A stretch of DNA of 64,000 nucleotides from Amphimedon queenslandica. Taxonomy: Eukaryota; Porifera; Demospongiae; Haplosclerida; Niphatidae. The position numbers were made by a program, and so were the translations under genes. This document shows positions 1 to 11,500 of the stretch, in pieces. The notes beneath the pieces are model-generated. The model was not told the origin of the DNA. It ran no database searches and worked only from the letters and a program-made list of their open reading frames with translations. Every line of letters starts with the position of its first letter. Positions within the stretch are counted from its first letter, which is position 1. The stretch lies in NCBI RefSeq assembly GCF_000090795.2, contig NW_003546568.1, forward strand, positions 38,931-102,930. The letters are read 5' to 3'.

Positions 1-97
1 CTAGACCTGTTAGTCAGCCAAATATTATAGTAACACCTCCAGACCTGCCAGTACTAAGTATAATATTAATAATATCTGAAATAAAGCTCCAGCATGT

Positions 98-105
98 TAT
101 AAAAG
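98..105 (+). promoter_or_regulatory. TATA box of FReD gene 1, in a conserved upstream block (1-191)
   Basis: TATAAAAG lies about 94 bp before the start codon at 192. The whole block from 1 to the ATG is almost identical in front of the other two FReD genes (about 6160-6349 and 9150-9343), including the TATA box and the 5' leader. The copies differ by only a few bases, so this is either a very recent duplication or a constrained core promoter. The function is inferred from position and motif. Confidence 0.6.
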
Positions 106-191
106 CAGTAGCTGTACACAAACACTCATCACTGGTAACCTACAGTAAAAGGATTGTTCAGTATTAGTTCTATACAGCAAGTCAAGACAAG

Positions 192-1003
192 ATGGATTCC
201 TGTTCTTATTTTAAGCTGATAGGATGCTTCATTCTTATTAGCATTGCTACTGCACAGGCTCAATCTACACGTAAGTCATGACATTAATGATGATAGATAT
301 GACTATTTTGTTGATGTAGCTTGTCACCCTCGTGATTGTAAGGAAGCATATGAAAGTGGTAACACATGCAGTGGAGTATATACTATCAAACCTGATAAAC
401 TACCAGCCTTTGAGGTAAATAATATATCTGTATTAAAATCACTATATTCCATAGGTTTATTGTGATATGAGTAATGGAGGTGGATGGACTGTATTTCAAA
501 GGAGAATGGATGGTTCTGTTGACTTTTTTCTCAACTGGGCTGATTATGAAAAAGGATTTGGAGACCTCAACGAAGAGTTCTGGCTGGGACTTAACAAGAT
601 AAACCGACTTACTGCAGGACAAAGCAATAACCTCCGTGTTGACTTGGCAGATTTTGATGGGAATAAGAAGTATGCTACTTATTCTACTTTTGATGTAGGG
701 AATGCAGCTGTTAATTACACACTGACTGTGTCTGGATACGGAGGCAATGCTGGAGATGGTCTGAGCTATCATAATGAAGCGGAGTTCTCTACTAAGGATC
801 GAGACAATGACCAATTCTCCAGGATAAGCTGTGCAACATATTATGGCGGAGCTTGGTGGTATAAAGCTTGTTATCAATCAAACCTCAATGGTCTCTATTT
901 GATTGGATATAACAAAACAGAGAAAGGTGTCAATTGGTCTGAGTTCCCTATTAGGTACTACTCCCTAAAAAGTAGTGAGATGAAACTCAGAAGGAGCGAC
1001 TAA
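192..1003 (+). CDS. Secreted fibrinogen-related (FReD) protein, gene 1
   Basis: Three exons, 192-270, 320-414 and 455-1003 (phases 1 and 0; introns of 49 and 40 bp), give 240 aa. Residues 1 to about 24 form a signal peptide (charged start, then a Leu/Ile-rich core ending ATAQAQ). The rest is one fibrinogen C-terminal domain: an N-terminal Cys region with SGVYTIKP, then GGGWTVFQRR, FWLGLNKINRLT, and a calcium-loop-like KDRDND followed by GGAWWYKAC and LNGLY. There is no collagen or coiled-coil region, so it is a bare secreted FReD. Domains of this kind in ficolins and tachylectins bind acetylated sugars and serve as innate recognition lectins; that role is inferred here. The ATG at 192 is chosen because it opens the signal peptide and matches both paralogues. 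It lies beyond a partial PAXBP1 copy, mirroring FReD gene 3 beside PAXBP1 exon 9. Confidence 0.85.
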
Positions 1004-1554
1004 TGTCCACTGGAGAATGAACAATTCATTATTATTCATTAGTAGCAGTACACTGCAGTAGTTTAATATACATGTACATCTTCTATACATGCAATGTCAA
1101 ATATATTAAATTTCAAGTGAACAGAAAAGTCTTTGATGATTTCTTGAAATGCTACAAAAAGGGGAGGGGACAGGACAGAGTTTATTAATCTTTATCACTT
1201 GTTAAAATGTAACAGGATACCATACACAGTGCAAAATGGCAGCCAGTATAATTTCAAGAAAATTAAATCTGCAAATAATTTTTTGGAGGAAAACTCAAAA
1301 TTTATAGCCCTTACAAATTTTGTTCTAAACTGTACATTGTACAGAGTGACAATGACTAAAGCATTACTTTTTAAGCACAAAATTACAATACATGTAAGGT
1401 CACAAAATTTTTAGGATATTAATTTCATATCACAAATTTGTATAGCAGTCGTATGTACATGAGCATGCATTAATTTAACTAACACTTTAAGACCAGTCCC
1501 AAACATAAGAATAGTAAATACATGTATCATGTGATACTGTGTCATGTGACTCAC
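1004..1554. other. Spacer 3' of FReD gene 1
   Basis: The first part resembles the 3' flank of FReD gene 3 (10325 onward). The rest is AT-rich. I see no gene; short open frames here have no recognisable protein. Confidence 0.5.
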
Positions 1555-2430
1555 TGTTAATCTTTAATATCAATACTCTATCAATTAGCTGAGGTATCAA
1601 GTGAATATCATTATCAGTGATGTCAGGCTCCTCCCCCTCATGGTATCCATATGTTAATAAACACTGTAACCATTTCATTGAGTATATGGGTATAGCATCA
1701 AACTATATAGGGAGAAGACATAAAATTACTTTTATATTTTACTTTTATATTTTTACTCTCTATAGCATACGTATACACCTCGAATCTATTTAACGGACAG
1801 CACCTAGTGCGGTACCAATTACATTCCTTACCTCTGACAGAGCAACTTTCTCCTACCAAAGTGTCCATTATATAGAGGCTACACTTATGTATAACATCAC
1901 ATGTAACTATATTATACTGTAATGAAAAATATTATGAGAACATGCACCAGCTCTTTTCCATTCTCAATCTTCTCTCCTCCCTCCCTCTCACCTCCAGTGG
2001 GTTCCAGTACATCAATCCATGTCTTACGTAAGGAGTCAGTCAACATTCTATGCTGCTCTGGACACCAGAGAAGTTTTCTTGCATTACAACTCTTTAAGGA
2101 TTACATATGGTACAACCTAATATTGGCATGTGGATCAGGACTGGTGTCAACCTGAATCAGTCCTGATGATCAGACAAGGACCATAAAATTTGTATGGGCA
2201 ATCAGTCCTGATACAATCATGGAGTTAGATCTAGCCACAGTACAGGCATGACACTTAAGCATCTAATATGGCATGAAAATTATTGGGTGTGTATACCACA
2301 CCCACCTTTAATAAGTTCAATTCCTGTGAACGATTGGATAATCTTGGTTTCAAACAATTGAGTTTGTAATAGGAACAAATTAGAGGGGGCTGAGCCCTTG
2401 CTTGCAATTTCTATATTGCAGCAAATGTGA
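1555..2430 (-). pseudogene. Partial, broken copy of PAXBP1 exons 5, 8 and 9
   Basis: Three pieces of the neighbouring PAXBP1 gene lie here in the same order and strand. A copy of exon 9 is at 1555-1702, the same 148-bp length with both splice sites kept and few changes. Only about the last 50 bp of exon 8 survives (about 1985-2037), running into unrelated sequence. A decayed copy of exon 5 is at about 2297-2430. Exons 6 and 7 are missing and exon 8 is truncated, so no functional GCFC protein can come from it. It sits just past the 3' end of the intact gene and is followed by FReD gene 1, just as exon 9 of the intact gene is followed by FReD gene 3. This points to a duplication of the combined unit. 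Confidence 0.8.
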
Positions 2431-2518
2431 AATTTAGTACATAAAATAACAATTATGAAATGTACATAATTATTATACAAGAAAACATAAACATTGTACA
2501 TTTTAAAATGCTAATTTA

Positions 2519-5500
2519 TCAACAATTAAATAACGATTGAAGGGGTAATAATTTTTCTTTCAATAATCTATAAAAATTTTGAAATAAATATTAATAATTA
2601 CAAATTATCAAAATAATACATGTACCTGTTAGCCTTGTTGTGTTGCTCACTCATTTCTATCTTCTCAATTAAATAATTTATAAATCTTCTAAGCGACTCG
2701 ACTCCTTTATAATTATCACTGGTCCCACCTTTCAACCAATCGCTAGGCAAAATATGTAATAACTAGAACAAAGAGAGAGAGAGAGACAGAGAGAGAGACA
2801 GAGAGAGAGGGAGGGAGAGAGAGAGACAGAGAGAGAGACAGAGAGAGAGACAGAGAGAGACAGAGACAGAGACAGAGACAGAGACAGAGAGAGACAGAGA
2901 GAAGTAAAATGTGCCAAAATCATACAAGTACTCATATAAGCCGGTACTTAAAGTTGATTCACACTGTACCAATAACCTAAGTTATACTTAACAAAAGGTA
3001 GGGGCATTAGAAAGTATATGTACAATACAAACCAATGGCCACAGTCCTGTCTCATATAATGTATGGTGACTATGCAGTGTATGAATCAACCATTAATACT
3101 ACAAGCATTTTCACTTACTGTACATACTCAAATTTGCTCTAAACACAAGTACACTAATTTCCACTTTGTAGAAAGTCTGAATTGAATTATGTATAATATC
3201 TTTTGAAAGCTGCTATAAAATACCGATTTCACCCATACAGTAAAAACTAAAACTGCCACTAGTTTCAATACTCAAGTACTTGTACACGTTTTTTTCCCAA
3301 TAATGTTGTTTGTATCTATTGTCTTAGAGGGTCCCTCTCTACAGTACAGATCCACTTACTTTATTTGTTTTACTAACAGTTAGTTCATTAATTGGTGAAT
3401 GTTGTAATGAGAGGAGAATATAACGAGATACCAGCCCATCAAACGCTAACTGGTACAATACACTATCAGGTAGCAACCCTTGACAACAGAGGGTGTTCCC
3501 TAGCAACTGATTAATAAAGACAATAGTTAATAATTATAATATAAATTTTCTACAAACAAACATTCTCTCTCCCTGCTTTTCTCATTCTTCTTGACACTTT
3601 GAATGTGATAAAATACCCAAGGCTATATACCCTTGGGTATTTTGTCACATTCAAACCATCTAAGACCATGGTTTTTTTCTAAAAAATGGCTCCAAAATCA
3701 CCCCAAATTTTTATTACATTATTTGATACATATTGATGTACTTATGCTGTGTAGAAAGTTTGAGCTGATTCTGACAAATATTTTTTGAGCTATGGCCATT
3801 TTAAGAAATTGGCCAATTTTTGAAAAATACCCAAGGCTATATAGCTATGGTTTTTTTTCCAAAAAATGACTCCAAAATCACCCCAAATTTTTATTACATT
3901 TTCTGATACATATTGATGTCCTTATACTGTGTAGAAAGTTTGAGCTGATTCCGACAAATATTTTTTGAGTTATGGCCATTTAAAGAAATCGGCCAATTTC
4001 TAAAAAGTACCCAGGGCTATAGCCCATGGTTTTTTCTGAAAAATGGTTCTGAAATCACCCCAAATTTTTATTACATTTTCTGATACATATTGATGTACTT
4101 ATGCTGTGTAGAAAGTTTGAGCTGATTCCGACAAATATTTTTTCAGTTATAACCATTTTTTTAAATCGGTCAATTTCTGAAAAGTAACCAAGGCTATAAT
4201 AACCCATGGTTTTTTCTAAAAAATGACTCTAAAGTCATCCCAAAATTTCATTACAATTTCTGATACATACTGATGTCTTCATACTATATAAAAGTTTGAG
4301 CTGAATTTATTCATTCTTTCTTATTTTTCCTCCCTCCCACTCCCATTATATCAATGGTTTCCCTTACCTTCATTGATTTCCAATATTGTCTTTGATAGAA
4401 ACTGTATGAATGAGTATTGGTGGCTTCTAACTGACTACAAATTAATTAACAATTAAATAATTAACTACATAACTGTAATATTAAATAGTAATTAGATAAA
4501 CTTGTGGATGTGGTTACACTAAATTAAAGTCCATTTCATTTTGTTTCATTCTTCTCGTGCTTAATGAAGCATGGCTATTGCTAAAATGTTAATGCAATTG
4601 CTAAATTTTAATAAATTGCCAAATAATATTCCAATCAATATTAAATATGTTTTTATAATTCATAATATCAATACCTTTTATTCATTAGTGGTATGTACAT
4701 GTCTTCATTGATTGATTCTTGTATTCTCTTTATTAAACTTCTCTGGAGGTCTTTGAAATTATCAGTTTGAGGGGAGACAGTAGGAAACTCTTCCTGTAGG
4801 TACTGGAGGGTTTTTACAAGACACTGGGTCTGAGCACTAGACAAGGGGTCCCATACACTGGCAATAAAACCTATATTTAAAAAAATTATAATAATCTTTG
4901 CTAAAATGGTAGCTAAGGATCAATTTATTTTTAATGCTAGTTTATAGATTGAATTATTTATGGTTGAATTTCAAAAGAAATTTTTCTGTAATGCTTTTGT
5001 ACAATAAGGTGGATGTCACATTGGCAGTTTCTGTTTTACAGAATCACAATTAGAGGCCCTTCCAAATTTCTACTACAGTACATCCCACTCTCTCTCTTAT
5101 GTAGTGACTTATTACAAACATCTCTACACTATATACAACATGTGAAGTAACAATGTCCATGGACACAAAAAATACAACATTTCATGTACCCTGAATATAG
5201 TGATGCATTATACTGAATAATGTTCTTTGAATAGTCAATAAAGAGAAGATAGGTCTTATATTCTTCCGTTTTGCTTTGGTATGTTTTTACTATGACTGAC
5301 ACCCTAGACCTGTTTGTCAGCCAAATATTAATTGGTAGCACATCTCCAAGTAGTAAGAGTGGGTGATATTCAATATTGTCTCATCAGTATGATGTCTCAT
5401 TTAGATGTCATGATATCTTCTCCATCAAATTAACTGCTACAATAAAATGATTATTTATAATACAAAATAGCTGCATTTTAATGGTTCCTAGAGTGTCAGT

Positions 5501-8500
5501 ATACAGTACTCATAACTAGTAGTAATAATGGCATCTATCATCATCTATGGACTACAACTCACAATAATAAGGATATATAGTAAGAAGCAATATTTCATGC
5601 AGTTTGCAGATACAATGTACTAATTAATAACAATGACATTAGTTACTAAACTTAAATACCTGAATGTATATTGCCCACCCTTATAGTATAGTAAGTATAA
5701 TAAATAATATTAACAATATCTGAAATTGACATTTTTGCTGCCAGTAAATGAAGCTACAGCTTTCACAATAATAATGCTTATTTGTCTATAGATTGCATTT
5801 TATGGTTGAACTTCAAAAAGAAGTGTTTATAAAAGATTTCTGTATACTAAGGAGGCCTTAGGTGGGTGTCATATTTGGCAGTTTCTTAAAAAAATCACAA
5901 TTAGAGGCCCTTCCAAATCTCTACTACAGTACATCCCACTCTCTCTCTTATGTAGTGACTTATTACAAACATCTCTACACTATATACAACATGTCAAATA
6001 ACAATGTCCATGGTCATACAAAAAAATAATGTATCCAGAATATAGTGATGGGGCACTACTGAAGACTATGAAAAAATATTTTAAAATAGTTAATGAAGAG
6101 AAGATAGGTCTTATATTATTCAGTTTTGCTTTGGTATGTTTTTACTATGACTGGCACCCTAGACCTGTTTGTCAGCCAAATATTATAGTAACACCTCCAG
6201 ACCTGCCAGTACTAAGTATAATATTAATAATATCTGAAATAAAGCTCCAGCATGTTATAAAAGCAGTAGCTGTACACAAACACTCATCACTGGTAACCTA
6301 CAGTAAAAGGATTGTTCAGTATTAGTTCTATACAGCAAGTCAAGACAAGATGGATTCCTGTTCTTATTTTAAGCTGATAGGATGCTTCATTCTTATTAGC
6401 ATTGCTACTGCACAAGGTACGTGTATATGTCATAACATTAATAATAATGGACATAACTAAATGTTTTTGTTAATGTAGCTCTTCCTCATAATTGCAAGGA
6501 GGTATATGCTCAAGGTAACACATGCAGTGGAGTTTATACTGTGAAACCTGATGAACTACCAGCCTTTGAGGTAAATATAATATTAATATAAAATGTTTAA
6601 TGAGGATTTCCAAAACAAAAGTCAAACCTATACAAAAGTGCCTCTTAAACGAGGACACCTCTGTATAGTAAGGACATGTAGTGTGGGCCCAATGGTATCC
6701 TTAAAGAGGCTACAGTGCAGTAGCATATAATTTGTATCTATAATAGGTCTATTGTGATATGGAGACTGATGGTGGTGGATGGACTGTATTTCAAAGGAGA
6801 ATGGATGGTACTGTTGACTTCTTCCTCAACTGGGCTGACTATGAAAAAGGATTTGGAGACCTCAATGGAGAGTTCTGGCTGGGACTTGACAAAATAAACC
6901 GACTTACTGCAGGACAAAGCAATAGCCTCCGTGTTGACTTGGAAGATTTTGATGGGGTTAAGAAGTATGCTACTTATTCTACTTTTAAAGTAGGGAATGC
7001 AGTCACAAAGTACACACTGACTGTGTCTGGATATGGAGGTGATGCTGGTGATAGTCTGAAATATCATAATGGAATGAAGTTCACGACTAAGGATCAAGAC
7101 AATGATGAGTCATCAAACAATTGTGCAAAACTTTATACTGGAGCATGGTGGTATCATATGTGGTGTATAGACTCAAGCCTTAATGGTCCGTATCCAGTTG
7201 GCCCTGCCTCCCAGGTATTTAATATTGTATGGAGTCCCTATTATAAACTGCTGGTAACTGAAATGAAACTCAGAAGCAGTTAAACAGTCAGTGTGGAGAA
7301 CTATAACAGTTCATTATTGCTAGTATAGTTGAGTCCATTTATATTTACTTTTTGCTACAAATATTCAATTGATTTCAAGTCTAGTCAAATACATTATACG
7401 TGTACATGTACATAATCACAATTAACAACACTAGCAGTATATGGTAGAATTAATAATGAGATTACTGTTAGAAAAGACACTAGGACCAGAATATACCATT
7501 AAGAATAATACATGTAGCATGTACATGTATGCAATGAGTATACCTGGTTCCACCAGTGATATCAGTAATAGTCTACTCTACAAGAGGTATACTATATACT
7601 TTTCATCTTATGGCTTCCCAGGAGTATATTCAATGATTTGAAATGTTAATCAGTAACATAATGTATCTCAGGTGTAGGAATAGAAGCAAAGTGGCAAAGT
7701 AAATTGTCCTTCTATTAGTGTTAAGGATTTCAAGGGAGAGCCATGGCCCCCTGCCTGCTACACCAATGCATAAATAAACTATTTATATTCATATTTCATA
7801 ATTTCATATACGGCATACTAAGGTTGCAAACTGCACCACGTGGCAATGTAGATGCAAAATTTTGCAATTTTAATTTTGTGATAGAACAAATAAATGTAAA
7901 AATTGCAAAAATATAATCACCACAAAAATGAACCAGTATAGGTACATGTAGTTTTATATGCATGCTTGTCCATAAATTGCAACATAAATGGTTAATTGAA
8001 TTTCAAAAAGAGATTCTATGCATTGTTATAGTACAAAGGTGGATTTCCTATTTGGCAGTTCCCTTTCTACAGAATCACAATTGAAGGCTCTTCCAAATTT
8101 CTACTACAGTACATCCCACTCTCTCTCTTATGTAGTGACTTATTACAAACATCTCTACACTATATACAACATGTGAAGTAACAATGTCCATGGACACACA
8201 AAATCCTTTCATGTACCCTGAATATAGCAATGCCTACTGAAAAAATGAAAATGTTTCTTGAATTGTCAATGAAGAGAAGATAGAGGTCCCATATTTTTCA
8301 GTGTTTGTTGTTTTTACTATAACTGGCACCCTAGACTTGTTTGTCAGCCAAATACTAGTAGCACATCTGTCAGTAGTAAGTATAAGAGTGGGTGATATCC
8401 AATGTTGTCAAACTGCATGGTATGATATCCCATTTAGAGTATGATGATATCTTCTCCATCAAAACTGTCATAATAACAATGATCATTCATAATACACAAT

Positions 8501-11500
8501 AGAGTGTCAGCATACAGTGCATACAGCTTTGTCTAGTTTAGTAGTGATACTTTCTATACTACCACTTGTATTAAGAGCTATGATATCTCATTACTATTGA
8601 TTGCATGTACCATCATCTGTGGACTACCACTCACAGTAATAAGGATATAGTCAGAAATAATTTTCAATAAAGTGCAACTGAAATATCCCAATAGTTACTA
8701 AACTTAAATAACTGTATATTGCCCACCCTTGGTAGTAGTGTAAGTATTCACATTTTACTAGCAGTAAATGAAGCTAAAGCTTTCACAATAATTATGCTGT
8801 TTTGTCAATAGATTGCATTATATAGTTGAATTTCAAAAAGAAGTGTTTGTGAAAGATTTCTGTAATGCTATAGTACTAAGGTAGATATTTGGCATCTTCT
8901 TTTACAGAATCACAATTAGAGGTCCTTCCAAATTTCTACTACAGTACATCCCACTCTCTCTCTCTTATGTAGTAACTTATTACAAACATCTCTACACTAT
9001 ATACAACATGTCAAGTAACAATGTCTATGGTCATACAAAAAAATAATGTATCCAGAATATAGTGATGCACGTATACTGGATTTGAGCAGTCAGTGAAGAG
9101 AAGAGAGGTCTCATGTTCTTTAGTTTTGCTTCATAACTAGCACCCTATAGACCTGTTTGTCAGCCAAATACTATAGTAACACCTGCAGACCTGCCAGTAG
9201 TAAGTATAATATTAATAATAATATTATCTGAAATAAAGCTCCAGCATGTTATAAAAGCAGTAGCTGTACCCAAACACTCATCACTGGTAACCTACAGTAA
9301 AAGGATTGTTCAGTATTAGTTCTATACAGCAAGTCAAGACAAGATGGATTCCTGTTCTTATTTTAAGCTGATAGGATGCTTCATTCTTATTATTAGCATT
9401 GCTACTGCACAGGCTCAATCTACACGTAAGTCATGACATTAATAATAATAAAAATAACTATTTTGTTGATGTAGCTTGTCACCCTCGTGATTGTAAGGAG
9501 GTATATGAACGTGGTAATGTGAACAGTGGAGTATATACAGTGAAACCTGATGAACTACCAGCTTTTGAGGTAAATGTAATTATTATAGACTGAGTGATAG
9601 TGCTCTACTGCAGATAGGACACACACACACACCTTTTGCCTTGGTTTTGGGTGGTACTGGTTGAATAGCAGCCCTCAGTATCACCTCAAGCTGCTATTCA
9701 AACCAGTATAATACCCTCAACATTGGCCTTGCATTGGGTAGCATGGGCTGTAATATAGTATATAATTTGTATCTATAATAGGTCTATTGTGATATGAGTA
9801 ATGGAGGTGGATGGACTGTATTTCAAAGGAGAGTGGATGGTAAAATTGACTTCTTCCTCAACTGGGTTGACTATGTAAAAGGATTTGGAGACCTCAATGG
9901 AGAGTTCTGGCTGGGACTTAGTAAAATAAACCGACTCACTGCAGCACAAAGCAATAACCTCTGTGTTGACTTGGAAGATTTTGATGGGAATAAGAAGTAT
10001 GCTACTTATTCTACTTTTCAAGTAGGGAGTGGAGGCACAAGATACAAACTGACTGTGTCTGGATATGGAGGTGATGCTGGTGATAGTCTGAGCTATCATA
10101 ATGGAATGAAGTTCTCTACTAAAGATTACCAAAATGATGGTACTGCAGGGCCACCAGCAAACTGTGCAGTGAGTTTCGAAGGAGCATGGTGGTATAACAA
10201 CTGTCTACAATCAAACCTCAATGCTGTCTATTCTATTCGGTCTCCCTCCCCAAGTAGCATCTTCATGATGTGGTATCCTCATTATGACCTGAAGACATCT
10301 GAAATGAAACTTAGACCTAGTTAAACAGTCAATGTCTACTGGAGAACTAACAGTTCATTATTGCTAGTATAGCCGAGTCCATTTATATTTACTTTTTGCT
10401 ACAAATATTCAATTGATTTCAAGTCTAGTCAAATACATTATGCGTGTACATGTACATGTACATAATCACAATTAACAACACTAGCAGTGTATGGTAGAAT
10501 TAATAATGAGATTACCATTAGAAAAGGCATTAGGACACCATATCAAGAATAAGTACATGTAGCATGTACATGTATGTAACAAGTATACTTGGTCCCACCA
10601 GTGATATCAGTAATAGTCTACTCCACAAGAGGTTCTTCTTATGGCTTCACAGGATACAAGCAGTATAGTCAATGATTTGAAATGTTAATTAGTGACACCA
10701 AGAGAACATGAGGCAGTACCAAACATGCATATCCAATATTACCAATAATAATAATAATAATAATAACTAGAAGAATGTAAAATATTTGAAGTGGCTCAGC
10801 TCCCGAGCTACGTACACTATTCTTGTGCTGTATGACCTTCCTTGCTGCTGGAGAAGTTTTTGGATAGCAGTTTTGTCTTATCTAGTTGAGCATTTGCTGC
10901 AATATTTCGTTATGACCACACCCACTTTCAATGAAGATATAGATTGGCTATTTAACTATAATAATAGCTAGACGACCCTATGCCCTTACGGATAAACAGG
11001 CGCTTTCCCGTCTTAGTGGGCTTTACCCAATTATCATGTGACACTGTGTCATGTGACTCACCGTTAATCTTTGATATCAATACTCTATCAATTAGCTGAG
11101 GTATCAAGTGAATATCATTATCAGTGATGTCAGGCTCCTCCCCCTCATGGTATCCATATGTTAATAAACACTGTAACCATTTCATTGAGTCTATGGGTAT
11201 AGCATCAAACTATATAGGGAGAAGAAAGGAAATTATTTTAAAACAAATTAAAATTATAGCATAGCCTCTCTTAATGGAGCATACATCTCCGTTTAACAGA
11301 TAGCACCTAGTGTACCAATTACATTCTTTACTCTACTAGAAAGAATGTAAAACATTAAAAGGCTTGCCCTCCAGCCACGCCTCCCAATCACGCCCCAAAT
11401 GCACATACATGTACTTGTATACATACATACAAAAATGCTTCACATCAGTGGGCTTCGCCTAAAATATCTTCCACATGTACAGTATGCATATCATTAATTA

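Noticed and set aside
2732-2972. Ser/Leu and Ser/Val repeat frames
   Set aside because: Read-outs of the GA microsatellite.
6029-6325. 98-codon open frame upstream of FReD gene 2
   Set aside because: It lies in the repeated promoter block, is not open in the other copies, and has no protein-like composition.
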